The notes below the pieces were generated by a model. The model was given only the letters and a program-made list of their open reading frames with translations. It made no database searches and was not told where the DNA came from. Below, piece by piece: positions 34,982 through 44,314 of a stretch of 64,000 bases of DNA. Source of the DNA: Rhizobium sp. R634 (lineage in GTDB: Bacteria; Pseudomonadota; Alphaproteobacteria; Rhizobiales; Rhizobiaceae); contig NZ_LOKW01000001.1 in assembly GCF_002211305.1 (NCBI RefSeq), positions 620,001-684,000 on the forward strand, in the 5' to 3' direction. Position 1 is the first letter of the stretch. Every line of letters begins with the position of its first letter. Both the position numbers and the translations under genes were made by a program.

Positions 34982-35104
34982 GGCTGCACCGGCGTCAGGC
35001 CTACAAGACGTGAGCCCCACTTACAGGAGGCCGGGCCGCAGCGATTTCCGTTTCCTAAGGCAGAGAATAGGCGCATGATCTGCTCGGCGGGGAAGGAGAT
35101 CGCC

Positions 35105-35338
35105 ATGGATAGGGCGATGGTGGAAAGACATCTGCAGCAGGCTCGCGAGCATGTCGCCGCGGGAGAAATGCATCTCGCTCGGCAGCGCCAAATCCTGACC
35201 GAGCTGACCAATCGCGGCGCCGACGTCACGGAGGCTAAGCGTCTTCTGATGAATTTCGAAGAGTCTCAGATCATGCATCTTGCTCACGTGGACAGGCTCA
35301 AAGCGGAACTTCTAGCGTGGCCACGAGGAGCAGCATGA
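35105..35338 (+). CDS. Small helical protein, 77 aa
   Basis: ATG 35105 has AAGGAG about six bases upstream. The sequence is almost entirely helical (MDRAMVERHLQQAREHVAAG ... LTELTNRGADVTEAKRLLMN) with a possible coiled coil. Small proteins of this pattern are common next to rhizobial signalling genes, but no function is known. It converges on the receiver gene at 35399. Confidence 0.7.
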   Translation: MDRAMVERHLQQAREHVAAGEMHLARQRQILTELTNRGADVTEAKRLLMNFEESQIMHLAHVDRLKAELLAWPRGAA

Positions 35339-35398
35339 GCCGGTTGCCGCGGCAGTCGGCAGAAAGGCTCGATGTGCCGCCGATAGCGGGCGAAAGAA

Positions 35399-35782
35399 CT
35401 ATGCCTTGCCTGCCGCATCGATAGCAGCCCGCAGGGCAGCTATCAGCCGCGGCATATCGACGGGTTTCGCGCAGCAGCCGGTCGACACGAACCGGGCCGG
35501 TAACGCAGCTATGTCATAGCCAGTGGTGAATACGAAAGGGACATGACGCTCTAAGAGCCTGTCGGCGGCGGGATAAACCGGCGTGCCTTGCAAATTGACG
35601 TCCAGGACGGCTGCGTCAAGGACATCGGACGAGGCGAGGAGCTCGATCGCACGCTCGAGAGTTTGCGCTGGCCCGATCACGATGGCTCCGGACTCCGCCA
35701 GCTCCTGGGACAGCTCCTCAGCAAGCATGAATTCGTCCTCGACGACGAGCACGCGGCATTCATGCAGCATCCCCTCAGCCAT
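35399..35782 (-). CDS. Single-domain response regulator
   Basis: Receiver of 127 residues: acidic pair in VVEDEFML, phospho-acceptor Asp in AAVLDVNLQG (about 61), Thr in FTTGYD and Lys in CAKPVD. ATG 35782 overlaps the hybrid kinase stop by eight bases, so it is expressed with that kinase and is its probable target. The LDVNLxG subtype is the one usually paired with HWE kinases. Confidence 0.9.
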   Translation of the reverse strand: MAEGMLHECRVLVVEDEFMLAEELSQELAESGAIVIGPAQTLERAIELLASSDVLDAAVLDVNLQGTPVYPAADRLLERHVPFVFTTGYDIAALPARFVSTGCCAKPVDMPRLIAALRAAIDAAGKA

Positions 35783-38700
35783 AGCTTTCGTCCTCGACCA
35801 GATTGGTGAGTGAAACAGGAATCGCGATCGTGCAGTGGATGCCGTCCTGACCAAGAACGAAAGACGTCTTGGCATCGAGCTGGTAAGGCAGAGCTCGTTC
35901 GATCAGCTCGCGACCCTGGCCACCCCCTTGTGGTTCGGAACCGGGCGGCGGCATCTTGACTTCGCTCTCGCGCCAGTCGACATGCAGCCACGGTTTTCCG
36001 CCTTCCCCCGTTTGTTCGACACGCCAGGTGATCGCTAAATGCGCCTGAGGTTGGCTGAGCGCTCCGTATTTGGCGGCGTTCGTGCCGAGCTCATGCATCG
36101 CCAGCGCCATTGTCTGCACGGTCGTCGAGCGAAGCCTGACGCCTTCCGGCCCCTCTAAGGTGATACGGCTCAATTCGCCTTCCGGCGCGCCGTGGATCTT
36201 TAGCTCGGATCGGATGAGTTGATCGAAAGTGATGCGATCCCCCTCCTGCAGCCGCGATAGCAGGCTTTGCACCCGCGCCAGGACGTCCAGGCGGTCGCGG
36301 AACCTCTCGTGGAAGTCTGCCAGATCGGTGCTGGTGCGCATGGTCTTGTCGGCCATCGACCGGACCACGGCCATCAGGTTGCGCGTGCGGTGCTGAAGCT
36401 CGGCAACGAGGACTTTCATCCGGTCGGCGGAGGCCTTTTCATCGGTGATATCACGGCCGATGCCTCCGATCTGCTTGACGTTTCCTTCCTCGCCGAACAG
36501 CGGGAAATCGGCATTTCTGAGCCAGCGAATTTCGTGATCCGAAGCGCGCCTGATGCGGTACTCAAATTCCACGCGCTCGCCGTTTCGCACGCGCCCGATC
36601 TCCGAGAGCGCCTGTTCCCGATCTTCGGGAATGATCAATTCTGCCCAGCTGCGGAAATTATTGCCCGTCATGGCCTGCTCGCGATCGACGCCGTAAATGG
36701 TTTCGAAGGCCGGCGTCAGATAGACCCATTGCAAGGTTTCCGCGTCGCGAATCCACAATACGTCGGAAGAGGCTTCCCCGAAGAGCCGGAACTGCTCCTC
36801 GCCCTGCCGCAACGCCGCTTGCGCTTGTTTGCGAGCCGAAATGTCTATGCAGAACTCGGCAACGGTTCCGTCGCCGAGGTCGCGGCCGGCAAAGAGCATC
36901 CAACGGCGCGACCCGTCGGCGAGGAAATACTCCTTCTCATAGGGCCCGATCTTGCCGGTTTCTCTGAGGGCTTCCATCTGCGCCTGGCTTTCGGCGAGGT
37001 GTTCCGGCGGGGTCAGCCGCCGCCAATGAAGCTCGCCGCGCGCCATTTGTGAGCGGGTGTAACCGGACATCTTCAAGAAGACTTCGTTGGCGTCGAAGAT
37101 GACGCCCTCTTCATTCAGGAAAATCACCCCGACGGCATCCGTCTCCAGAACGCGCTGCAGGCGCTCCTCGCTCCGCCGAAGCGCAACTTCGGCCTCATAG
37201 GTGGCCGTCAGGTCCGTGAAGGTGACGACGGCGCCGCTGATATAGTTGTCGACACTGCGATAAGGGAGTGCGCGCGCGGCGTAGTGCTTCTTGTTGGCCG
37301 GATCGCTGACCTTTCGGTCGACGGGGACTAGCGTTCTAAGGACGAGGCGAACGTCGTCCAGAAGTTCCGGATAGGCGACGCGTGATACGACATGGTCGAG
37401 CGGCCGACCGACATCCGTGTCGAGCAGATGGAATATTTCGGTCGCCGCTGGTGTGAAGCTCCTGACGCGCAGATCGTTGTCGAGGAAAACGGTGGCGATT
37501 TGGGTCGCCTCGAGGAGGTTCTTCAAGTCGGAATTGGTGCGGTCAAGTTCGGTAACGCGATGAGCAAGCTCGCCGTTGACCGTCTGCAGTTCCTCGTTGA
37601 CCGACTGCAGCTCTTCCTTCGAGGTTTCCATCTCTTCATTGGCCGACTGCAGCTCTTCGTTGATCGACTGATATTCCTCATTGGAGGACTTCAGCTCCTC
37701 ATTTGTCGATTCGAGCTCCTCGATCGTCGCCTGTAGCCGGTCACGCGTCACGCGCAGATCCGTCTCAAGCCGCTGGACATGTTCTTCGCTTGTCAGCCTT
37801 CCGCCATCGGGCGCCGTTCCCTCGGCGACCTGCCCCGCGTCCTGGAAGAGCACGATCAACGATGTGACGTCGCCGGTGCCGAGCGGTTCGACGATTATGT
37901 TGACGGCGTAGGTGCGATCGTCCTGTCGCAGCAGCACCCGCGGCACCTCGATCTTGATTGCTTCCGTCGTCGCGCGCTGCAGGGCGGAACGCATATCGAG
38001 CCGGAGATCGCGATGGGCAAGGCTCAGGAGGTTGAGCGTGGCGGTGCCCGATGCCGGTTCGAGATAACGGCCGGTGCGTCCGGAGAAATGCAGCACGTCA
38101 TAATGCGAATCGACGACGACATAGGCCGGAGCGAAGCGCTCGGCGACGACTTCGGCCTGCCGGCTGATCGTTGCCGACAGCCGGCCCGTCTGCAAAGTAG
38201 GAACCGGTGCTGCGAGCGGATTGTCGGGGCTGCGCGGGCGCGGACTGAGCGGGAAATCCGGGATGATGCGGGTCGCCGTTTCCAGCCTTCGAAACAGGCG
38301 GTTTTTACGGTCGACAGGTGCAAAGAGCTTGCCGTGGCGGGTGACGTTTTCCGAAGAGCCGAGAAAGAGAATTCCGCTTGGCCTGAGCGCGAAGTGGAAG
38401 ATGGGTATGACTCTGTTTTGCAGGTCGCTGTCGAGATAGATCAGCAGGTTCCTGCACGACAGGATGTCGATGCGAGAAAACGGCGCATCCTTGACGATGT
38501 TGTGCGGGGAAAAGATACACATCTCCCGCAATTCCTTGACGACGCAATAGGTATCGCCCTCCCGCACGAACCAGCGGGCCAGCCGCTCGGGCTGGACCTG
38601 GGATGTTATCGCAGCGGAGTAACGGCCGGCGCGCGCGATCCCGAGCGCGCGGGCGTCGAGATCCGTCGCGAATATCTGTACATCGGGAGGGTAATCCATG

Positions 38701-39749
38701 GTGGCCATGTGCTCGCGCAGCAGCATGGCGATCGAGTAGGCCTCCTCGCCGGTGGCGCAGCCGAGCACCCATACGCGCAACTGATCGCCGGGCTCCTTGC
38801 CCTGGAACAGTCTTGGAATCTCACGCTCGAGCGCTTCGAACTCGGCCGGATCCCTGAAGAATTGCGTCACGCCGATCAGCAGGTCCTGAAACAGGTTTTG
38901 GACCTCGTCCCGGCTGGCGCGCAGCCGTTCGATATATCCGTCTATGCTGCCGATCTGCAGCACCTGCATCCGCCGCTGAACGCGCCGCGTGAAGGTCCCG
39001 CGCTTATATCCGTGGAAGTCATGGCTCGTGACATTGCGAAGAACCGTGGCAATCTGCGTAATCTGAGCCTCGATGGCGCTCGGCGGCTCGTAGTCCAGGC
39101 CGGCGTCTTCTTCCTCGGCAACATTGGCGGCATAAAGCGCGATCTGTGTCGCAATGCCCTGCGCCGGCAGGCGCAAGTCAGCGATCGCCAAGGTTCCTCC
39201 GCCTTCCTCGGGGGTTCCATCTTCGCTTTCGCCAATCTCGACGATCGACAGGCCACCAAACTTCTTGGTGGCCGCCACCCCCGCCGTGCCGTCGTTTTCG
39301 AGCCCTGCCAGAACCAAGGCGATCGCGCGCTCATGGGCATGTTCGGCCAGCGAGATCAGCATGGTGTCGACCGTGCCGCGATGGCCGATCGGCTCCGAGG
39401 CCGGCCGTATGCGGATGTGACCATCTTCCAGCGTCATCATATCGTCGGTGCCGCCGATGTAGATATGATTGGGGAGAATCCGCTCCCCATCGACTGCGAC
39501 CGTTACCGTCAGTCGCTCTTGCCGCTTCAGCGCGTCAAGCACGGCCGCGGCGTCGAGCCCCTCCTGCTGGCGCACCACGACGAGGTAGGATGCGCCGAGA
39601 CTTACGCCGATGTCCGCGAATATCTGCTCCAGCGACGGGAGTGACTGTGCGCAGGCCGCAATGCCGACGATCACGACCGGCTGTTCGCGTTGATCCCGTT
39701 CAGGCGTGGTTGCCTGTTGCTCAATGTCTTCCCGTTCGTCGTACGCCAT
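35775..39749 (-). CDS. CheB-CheR-PAS-HWE hybrid histidine kinase
   Basis: 1324 residues. CheB-like domain about 25-205, whose catalytic serine (GAS) and histidine positions read Ala31 and Gln61 while Asp153 remains, so it is probably inactive. CheR methyltransferase about 230-490 with SAM motif LGCATGEEAYS (329-339). PAS-like about 535-640; Glu/Asn/Ser-rich coiled coil about 660-745; three PAS domains to about 1105; HWE kinase with His1120 (AELQHRTRN) and WRE near 1280. No membrane span, so it is cytoplasmic. Downstream is its receiver, upstream an intact CheB. Confidence 0.92.
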   Translation of the reverse strand: MAYDEREDIEQQATTPERDQREQPVVIVGIAACAQSLPSLEQIFADIGVSLGASYLVVVRQQEGLDAAAVLDALKRQERLTVTVAVDGERILPNHIYIGGTDDMMTLEDGHIRIRPASEPIGHRGTVDTMLISLAEHAHERAIALVLAGLENDGTAGVAATKKFGGLSIVEIGESEDGTPEEGGGTLAIADLRLPAQGIATQIALYAANVAEEEDAGLDYEPPSAIEAQITQIATVLRNVTSHDFHGYKRGTFTRRVQRRMQVLQIGSIDGYIERLRASRDEVQNLFQDLLIGVTQFFRDPAEFEALEREIPRLFQGKEPGDQLRVWVLGCATGEEAYSIAMLLREHMATMDYPPDVQIFATDLDARALGIARAGRYSAAITSQVQPERLARWFVREGDTYCVVKELREMCIFSPHNIVKDAPFSRIDILSCRNLLIYLDSDLQNRVIPIFHFALRPSGILFLGSSENVTRHGKLFAPVDRKNRLFRRLETATRIIPDFPLSPRPRSPDNPLAAPVPTLQTGRLSATISRQAEVVAERFAPAYVVVDSHYDVLHFSGRTGRYLEPASGTATLNLLSLAHRDLRLDMRSALQRATTEAIKIEVPRVLLRQDDRTYAVNIIVEPLGTGDVTSLIVLFQDAGQVAEGTAPDGGRLTSEEHVQRLETDLRVTRDRLQATIEELESTNEELKSSNEEYQSINEELQSANEEMETSKEELQSVNEELQTVNGELAHRVTELDRTNSDLKNLLEATQIATVFLDNDLRVRSFTPAATEIFHLLDTDVGRPLDHVVSRVAYPELLDDVRLVLRTLVPVDRKVSDPANKKHYAARALPYRSVDNYISGAVVTFTDLTATYEAEVALRRSEERLQRVLETDAVGVIFLNEEGVIFDANEVFLKMSGYTRSQMARGELHWRRLTPPEHLAESQAQMEALRETGKIGPYEKEYFLADGSRRWMLFAGRDLGDGTVAEFCIDISARKQAQAALRQGEEQFRLFGEASSDVLWIRDAETLQWVYLTPAFETIYGVDREQAMTGNNFRSWAELIIPEDREQALSEIGRVRNGERVEFEYRIRRASDHEIRWLRNADFPLFGEEGNVKQIGGIGRDITDEKASADRMKVLVAELQHRTRNLMAVVRSMADKTMRTSTDLADFHERFRDRLDVLARVQSLLSRLQEGDRITFDQLIRSELKIHGAPEGELSRITLEGPEGVRLRSTTVQTMALAMHELGTNAAKYGALSQPQAHLAITWRVEQTGEGGKPWLHVDWRESEVKMPPPGSEPQGGGQGRELIERALPYQLDAKTSFVLGQDGIHCTIAIPVSLTNLVEDESYG

Positions 39750-39813
39750 CGTCGATCCATGCCTCTGTTGCGCCGACCTTAAACGGTCGGCGCGCCAGAA
39801 GGATACAACTTTA

Positions 39814-40836
39814 TCAGAGATCCTGGAAACGGGACGTGCGACCGAACCGCAGAGACGTCAGGGCAGCGTCGCGCAGGGTCGCGGCATACTGCCGGTATTC
39901 CACAGCCCTTGCCTCGTAAAGTTCGGCGACGGCGGTGCGACCCGTGTCGCGGGCGTCCCGTGCCATGCGCTCGACCAGCGTCACCCGCTCCTCCATAACT
40001 CTCATCGCTATCCGGATGGCATCGTCGACCTCATCTATGTGGGAAGCGAGCGCGTCGGCGGTGTAAGCGTGGCCGATCTGACACCGAAATCGCAGCGGGC
40101 TCGAACCCCGGATCTCGGAAAGCACGCCGTGACAGTCGGGGCAGCTTAGGGCGGTGGGAGCGGCGATCTTACTAAGATTGGCGCTGCCAAGGCGCGCGCC
40201 AGCCGCGATCTCGACTTCCAGCCGCAGATCCTCCGACGACGAAGCGCGATGCGGCGGCGCATCGCTTCCGGCGATGTCGGTCAGAAGTCTGCCGAGATCG
40301 GCTGCCGGAGCTACGTGATCGACTTCGACAGCTTCAAGCGCCGCCAAGGGCATCTGATCCGCCTCGGCGTCGAGCGGGTGCTGCACCACCGTCATCCCGC
40401 CACTGGCTTTGATCGCGTGCAATCCCGCAGCTCCATCGTTCAGCATCCCGGTCAGGACAAGACCCACGACGCGCGGGCCGAATGACAGCGCAGCCGAACG
40501 GAACATCGGATCGATCGATGGGCGGACCATGTTTTCCCGGGGGCCGGCGCCGAACTTGATCGTCTCGCCCATCAGCAGCAGGTGGCGATCGGGTGCGGCG
40601 ATGTAGATGCGGCCCCGCTCGATCGGCTGGCCGTCTACCGCTTGCGTCACCGGGAGCTTGGATTTGGCCGCGAGGATTTCCGGCAGATAACCAGGTGAGT
40701 TTGCAGGAATGTGGGTGCTGACGAATACGCTAGCCGGAAGCTCGGCGGGTAAATCAGCAACCAGCGTCCGAAGAACAGCGCCGCTCCCCGCCGATCCGCC
40801 GATGGCGATAATATCTCGTTTGGCGCTCGAAGACAT
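39814..40836 (-). CDS. cheB: CheB-type methylesterase with C-terminal zinc ribbon
   Basis: 340 residues from ATG 40836 (GGGAAAAGACG upstream; earlier in-frame starts lie beyond the promoter). The catalytic triad is intact: Ser15 (GGSAGS), His42 (STHIP) and Asp134 (MLNDGAAG). There is no receiver domain. The C-terminus adds a CPDC / FRCQIGH zinc-ribbon-like module (about 245-275) and a helical tail. It lies 64 bases before the hybrid kinase and has a general-stress promoter. It may demethylate a non-chemotaxis target, possibly one modified by the adjacent CheR domain. Confidence 0.88.
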   Translation of the reverse strand: MSSSAKRDIIAIGGSAGSGAVLRTLVADLPAELPASVFVSTHIPANSPGYLPEILAAKSKLPVTQAVDGQPIERGRIYIAAPDRHLLLMGETIKFGAGPRENMVRPSIDPMFRSAALSFGPRVVGLVLTGMLNDGAAGLHAIKASGGMTVVQHPLDAEADQMPLAALEAVEVDHVAPAADLGRLLTDIAGSDAPPHRASSSEDLRLEVEIAAGARLGSANLSKIAAPTALSCPDCHGVLSEIRGSSPLRFRCQIGHAYTADALASHIDEVDDAIRIAMRVMEERVTLVERMARDARDTGRTAVAELYEARAVEYRQYAATLRDAALTSLRFGRTSRFQDL

Positions 40837-40863
40837 CGTCTTTTCCCTTTCATGATCAAGCTC

Positions 40864-40889
40864 AACAGTCGCTGAGCCCTCATGGTTCC
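40864..40889 (-). promoter_or_regulatory. EcfG/RpoE2 promoter candidate for cheB and the hybrid kinase
   Basis: On the minus strand GGAAC (40889-40885), 18 bases, GTT (40866-40864), 28 bases before the cheB start. Confidence 0.65.
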
Positions 40890-41011
40890 GCATAGCGCCC
40901 GATAAGTCTGTGCGAAGCGGCATAGACCGCGGAGGCCTAATGCTCCGGGCCAAGTCGCGGCGAGCGGACCACGGCAAATGAACGGCTACCGGCAGCTGTG
41001 AAGCGAGGCGA

Positions 41012-41407
41012 TCAATTCGGCCGTTCCAAACCACTTGCCGGGCCGAAGAGAGCCAAGGCGATGGTTGCGAGTTCTGTCGGCTTTTCGCAGAGCGCGAAGC
41101 CCTTATACTTGGTGGGGATATGGGAAGGATCGTAACCGGTGGCAAAGACGAAGTTGATTTTTCGGTCCTCCAGTTCATCGGAGACGGCAAACACCAGCTC
41201 GTCGCCGAGGTAGACGTCGAGGATCGCCGCGTCGATATGCTCCCGTTCGATCAGGTCAAGCGCGCGGCCGACGTTCGCAGCCGGGCCGATGACGGTCGCG
41301 CCGAATTCCTCCAGCTTCCTGCGGGTTTCATCGGCAAGGAAATATTCGTCCTCCACGATTAGGATGCGCTTCCCGAAGAAGAGTTTCGTGTAATGGCTCT
41401 TTTCCAC
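41012..41407 (-). CDS. Single-domain response regulator
   Basis: Receiver of 131 residues, GTG start at 41407 with GAAAGG six bases upstream. Motifs: ILIVEDEYFLAD, phospho-acceptor in AAILDVYLGDELV (about 64), FATGYD and CEKPTE. It follows another receiver gene (41439) by 31 bases on the same strand. Likely partner of a nearby HWE kinase. Confidence 0.85.
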   Translation of the reverse strand: MEKSHYTKLFFGKRILIVEDEYFLADETRRKLEEFGATVIGPAANVGRALDLIEREHIDAAILDVYLGDELVFAVSDELEDRKINFVFATGYDPSHIPTKYKGFALCEKPTELATIALALFGPASGLERPN

Positions 41408-41438
41408 TGAAAACCTTTCCGACCCGATAGCCGATGAG

Positions 41439-41837
41439 TTACCCGGATGGACCAGGACGTTGCCGTGCCGGCAGGTCGGCAAGCACCATGAGCAGTTCTT
41501 GCTCATCGCAGGGCTTGTTGAGACAAGGCATGATCTGGAATGGTGAAGGCATGGAATGGCAGTCGTAACCCGTTACGAAAACGAATGGGATCTCTCGCTT
41601 CAAGAGCGTCTCTGCCACCGGATAGGCCATCTCTCCGCGCAGGTTGATGTCGAGAATCGCCCCGTCAAGCTCCTGCTTGCGCTTGGAGACGAGCTCCAAA
41701 GCGCCGGCGATGGTGGACACAGGTCCGGCGACTTGTGCCCCTGCGTCCTCCAGCGCTGCCATCATGCTGGAAGCTGCGAGATATTCGTCTTCGACGATGA
41801 GGTAGAAGCGCCCCGCGAGCGCTGCCGGGATGTGCAT
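41439..41837 (-). CDS. Single-domain response regulator
   Basis: Receiver of 132 residues: FYLIVEDEYLAASSM, phospho-acceptor in GAILDINLRGEM (about 62), VTGYD and LNKPCD. It lies between the receiver-Crp fusion (41907) and a second receiver (41012), all on the minus strand. The LDINLRG subtype matches HWE-linked receivers. Confidence 0.9.
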   Translation of the reverse strand: MHIPAALAGRFYLIVEDEYLAASSMMAALEDAGAQVAGPVSTIAGALELVSKRKQELDGAILDINLRGEMAYPVAETLLKREIPFVFVTGYDCHSMPSPFQIMPCLNKPCDEQELLMVLADLPARQRPGPSG

Positions 41838-41906
41838 GATCCAGCTCCTTCGCGTCCCCGAACTCGCGCCGGCGACGAAAGTTGCGCCTTGAAAGGATTA
41901 TGGCCG

Positions 41907-43112
41907 TCACCACGTTCTGGCTGTTCTCATTGCAGACGTTTGTTGGCGTCCTCGTTGCGCAGCTTTCGGGAATTCGAAAGTATGAGCTTGATCGACGATA
42001 TTCCTCTCCGGCTCCTTCGTCGCACTCAAGGAGAATCCCATAAGCCGCTCGTACTCCGCTTCCGGGATGCCGTAGGATCCATGAGCCTTGCTGATGAGCC
42101 CTGCCCGATCGATGATGATGACCTTTCCTCGGACGGACCGGATCAGCCTTTCGCCCTCCAGGACATGAAGCGCGCCGGTGACTCCGGAACGCCTTACGCC
42201 CAGCATGAAAGACATATATTCATGGGTGAGATTGAGGACCTGACTGTCTGTTCGATCATTCAGCATCACGAACCAGCGCGCCAGTCTCTGCTCGATGGAA
42301 TATCGCCCGTTGGCCAGGGCGGTATAGCTGATCTGGATTCCGAGCGCTCGCGAAAAGGAATGTGCAAGTGAGCGCAGTTGCGGGGCTCTATGAGTGAGGC
42401 GCAGGAAGCTGTCGACGTCGATCTGTTTAGCGGATCCTTCAATCTGTACCATGAGATTGTAAGGCGTCCGCCAATCGCCCTCCAACAGCCCGGCACCGGT
42501 CACGCCTTCACGCCCGATCAGGCCGGCCTCGACCTGCCTGCCGTCAAGAGACGACGCGACGAGAGAAACAACGCCGCTTTCGATGAAGGACACGGTCGTT
42601 ATGTCTGAAAACTGCTGCTCCAGGATTTCGCCCTGGACCAGGCGAACCGGTTTCAGATGCGGCCGGATGATCTCGCTTTCGCGGCGGGAAAGCCTCGAGA
42701 GGATCATGTTCTTTTGACTGCCGGCGGCCCTTTCGATCGAACGTCGGCAGTCGGAAAGCGCGTTGAAAATCGCGCCGTCGTCCAACGGCTTTTCAACGAA
42801 GATCCGATCGGCAAACCGGGGAGGAACAACGTCTCGGCTGTAGCCGGTTGCAAAAAAGAAGGGGATCTTGCGCCTTGATAGCTCGTCGGCGACCGGAAAT
42901 ACCATGGTTCCCGCGAGATTAATATCCAGAATGGCGACGTCGATCCGCGGAAATTCGTCGATATATCTCAGCGCCTGATCGACGTTAGGGGCGGGGCCAG
43001 CCACCTTGACGCCGATTTCGCTCAGTTTCGAAGCGAGATCACTCGCCAGGACGTAGTCATCCTCGACGACCAGGACAACCCTTTCCGCAGGTTTGTCAAA
43101 AGCCCTGTTCAT
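41907..43112 (-). CDS. Receiver-Crp/Fnr fusion regulator
   Basis: 401 residues. N-terminal receiver (about 10-125): acidic cluster VVEDDYVLAS, phospho-acceptor Asp63 (AILDINLAG), ATGYS and VEKPLD. C-terminal part is a Crp/Fnr-like regulator: cyclic-nucleotide-binding fold about 135-265 and winged helix about 290-355 (LTHEYMSFMLGVRRSGVTGA). No iron-sulphur cysteine set is visible. The fusion would put a Crp-like output directly under phosphorelay control, where the other four family members in this window have none. A general-stress promoter lies upstream. Confidence 0.9.
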   Translation of the reverse strand: MNRAFDKPAERVVLVVEDDYVLASDLASKLSEIGVKVAGPAPNVDQALRYIDEFPRIDVAILDINLAGTMVFPVADELSRRKIPFFFATGYSRDVVPPRFADRIFVEKPLDDGAIFNALSDCRRSIERAAGSQKNMILSRLSRRESEIIRPHLKPVRLVQGEILEQQFSDITTVSFIESGVVSLVASSLDGRQVEAGLIGREGVTGAGLLEGDWRTPYNLMVQIEGSAKQIDVDSFLRLTHRAPQLRSLAHSFSRALGIQISYTALANGRYSIEQRLARWFVMLNDRTDSQVLNLTHEYMSFMLGVRRSGVTGALHVLEGERLIRSVRGKVIIIDRAGLISKAHGSYGIPEAEYERLMGFSLSATKEPERNIVDQAHTFEFPKAAQRGRQQTSAMRTARTW

Positions 43113-43149
43113 GCGGATTTGTCTCCGATGCCACGTCGATTATACTGGA

Positions 43150-43174
43150 AACGGTCGTGTTGCGCACCTGTTCC
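43150..43174 (-). promoter_or_regulatory. EcfG/RpoE2 promoter candidate for the receiver-Crp gene
   Basis: On the minus strand GGAAC (43174-43170), 17 bases, GTT (43152-43150), 38 bases before the start. Confidence 0.68.
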
Positions 43175-43270
43175 AAATAGCTCCACAACCGACAGCCGAC
43201 GGAGGGTCGCCGAAAGCCTCGATACGTTGGCCAACGCAGCGAATGAGGCCTGACCTCCCTGTTTCGCGCC

Positions 43271-44305
43271 CTAAAACGTAAGCTGCACCTTACAGGCAGC
43301 CGTGCGGTCGCCGGCGAGTGTGAAGGCGGCCGTGGCGTCTTCCAGCGGCAGGCTGTGGCTGATGATCGGCCGGACGTCGATCTCGCGGCTCGATATCAGC
43401 TTGACGGCGGTGGCGAATTCCTCGTGGAAGCGCTGCGTGCCGTGGATATGAAGCTCCTTGCCGACGATGGCGTTGAGCGGGACCGGGATCTCGCCGGTGA
43501 CGCCGACCTGAACGATCGTGCCGCGCGGCCGGATGGCGGCGATGGCGCTGCGGACGGCGGGTGCTGCGGCCGAGCATTCGAAGACGAGATCGAAATAGCC
43601 CTTGCCCGCCTCGAATTCGGCAAGTGCTGCCGCATCGCGGGATACATTGATCGCGCGGCTTGCGCCCATCGCCTTTGCCCGCTCCAGCGCCGCATCGGCG
43701 AGATCGGTCACGACGATTTCGGCGGCACCGTGATGGCGGGCGGCGGCGACCATCAGGCAGCCGATCGGGCCGGCGCCGGTGACCAGCACGCGTTTGCCCG
43801 ATATCTCTCCGGCGCGCGATGCCGCATGCAGGCAGACGGAGAGCGGTTCGCTGCAGGCAGCTTCCGCAGGCGTCGTCGCGGCACCCACTTCGACGCACTG
43901 TTTGGCCGGCACGACCAGCCATTCCCGGAACATGCCCTGTTCATGCGGCAGGCGCATCGCGCTGCCCATGAAGCGCATGTCGAGGCAGTGGATCGGCAGT
44001 CCCTTCGCGCAATATTCGCATTGGCCGCAGGGCTGGCTCGGATTGACCGCGACCAGCGCGCCGGCCTTGAGGTCGACCCCCTCGCCCGCCTGGCTCACCC
44101 TTCCCGCCGCCTCGTGGCCGGGTATGATCGGCTCGCGGACTCTCACCGGCCCGAAGCCGCCATCCTGGTAATAATGCAGGTCGGAGCCGCAGATGCCTGC
44201 GGCCGCCATTTTCAGAAGCACTTCGCCCGGACCGGGCGTCGGAACGCTGTCGGTTTCGACCCTGAGGTCGCCCTTCTGGTAAAGCCGTGCCAGACGCGTC
44301 TGCAT
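43271..44305 (-). CDS. idnD: L-idonate 5-dehydrogenase-like zinc alcohol dehydrogenase
   Basis: 344 residues. Catalytic zinc ligands Cys39 (GICGSD), His64 and Glu65 (PGHEAAG); structural zinc cysteines 93, 96, 99 and 107 (PCGQCEYC...HC); NAD Rossmann motif GAGPIGCL near 177. The HYYQDGGFG and MRFMGSAMRLPHEQG stretches are typical of L-idonate dehydrogenase, which makes 5-ketogluconate. It is the last gene after the TRAP transporter, ten bases behind the large permease. Other sorbitol/threonine-type substrates cannot be excluded. Confidence 0.82.
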   Translation of the reverse strand: MQTRLARLYQKGDLRVETDSVPTPGPGEVLLKMAAAGICGSDLHYYQDGGFGPVRVREPIIPGHEAAGRVSQAGEGVDLKAGALVAVNPSQPCGQCEYCAKGLPIHCLDMRFMGSAMRLPHEQGMFREWLVVPAKQCVEVGAATTPAEAACSEPLSVCLHAASRAGEISGKRVLVTGAGPIGCLMVAAARHHGAAEIVVTDLADAALERAKAMGASRAINVSRDAAALAEFEAGKGYFDLVFECSAAAPAVRSAIAAIRPRGTIVQVGVTGEIPVPLNAIVGKELHIHGTQRFHEEFATAVKLISSREIDVRPIISHSLPLEDATAAFTLAGDRTAACKVQLTF

Positions 44306-44314
44306 CCTGTCCTC

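Noticed and set aside
37779..39644. 621-residue plus-strand frame opposite the CheB-CheR kinase
   Set aside because: Antisense shadow with atypical composition; the minus-strand protein has intact domain motifs.
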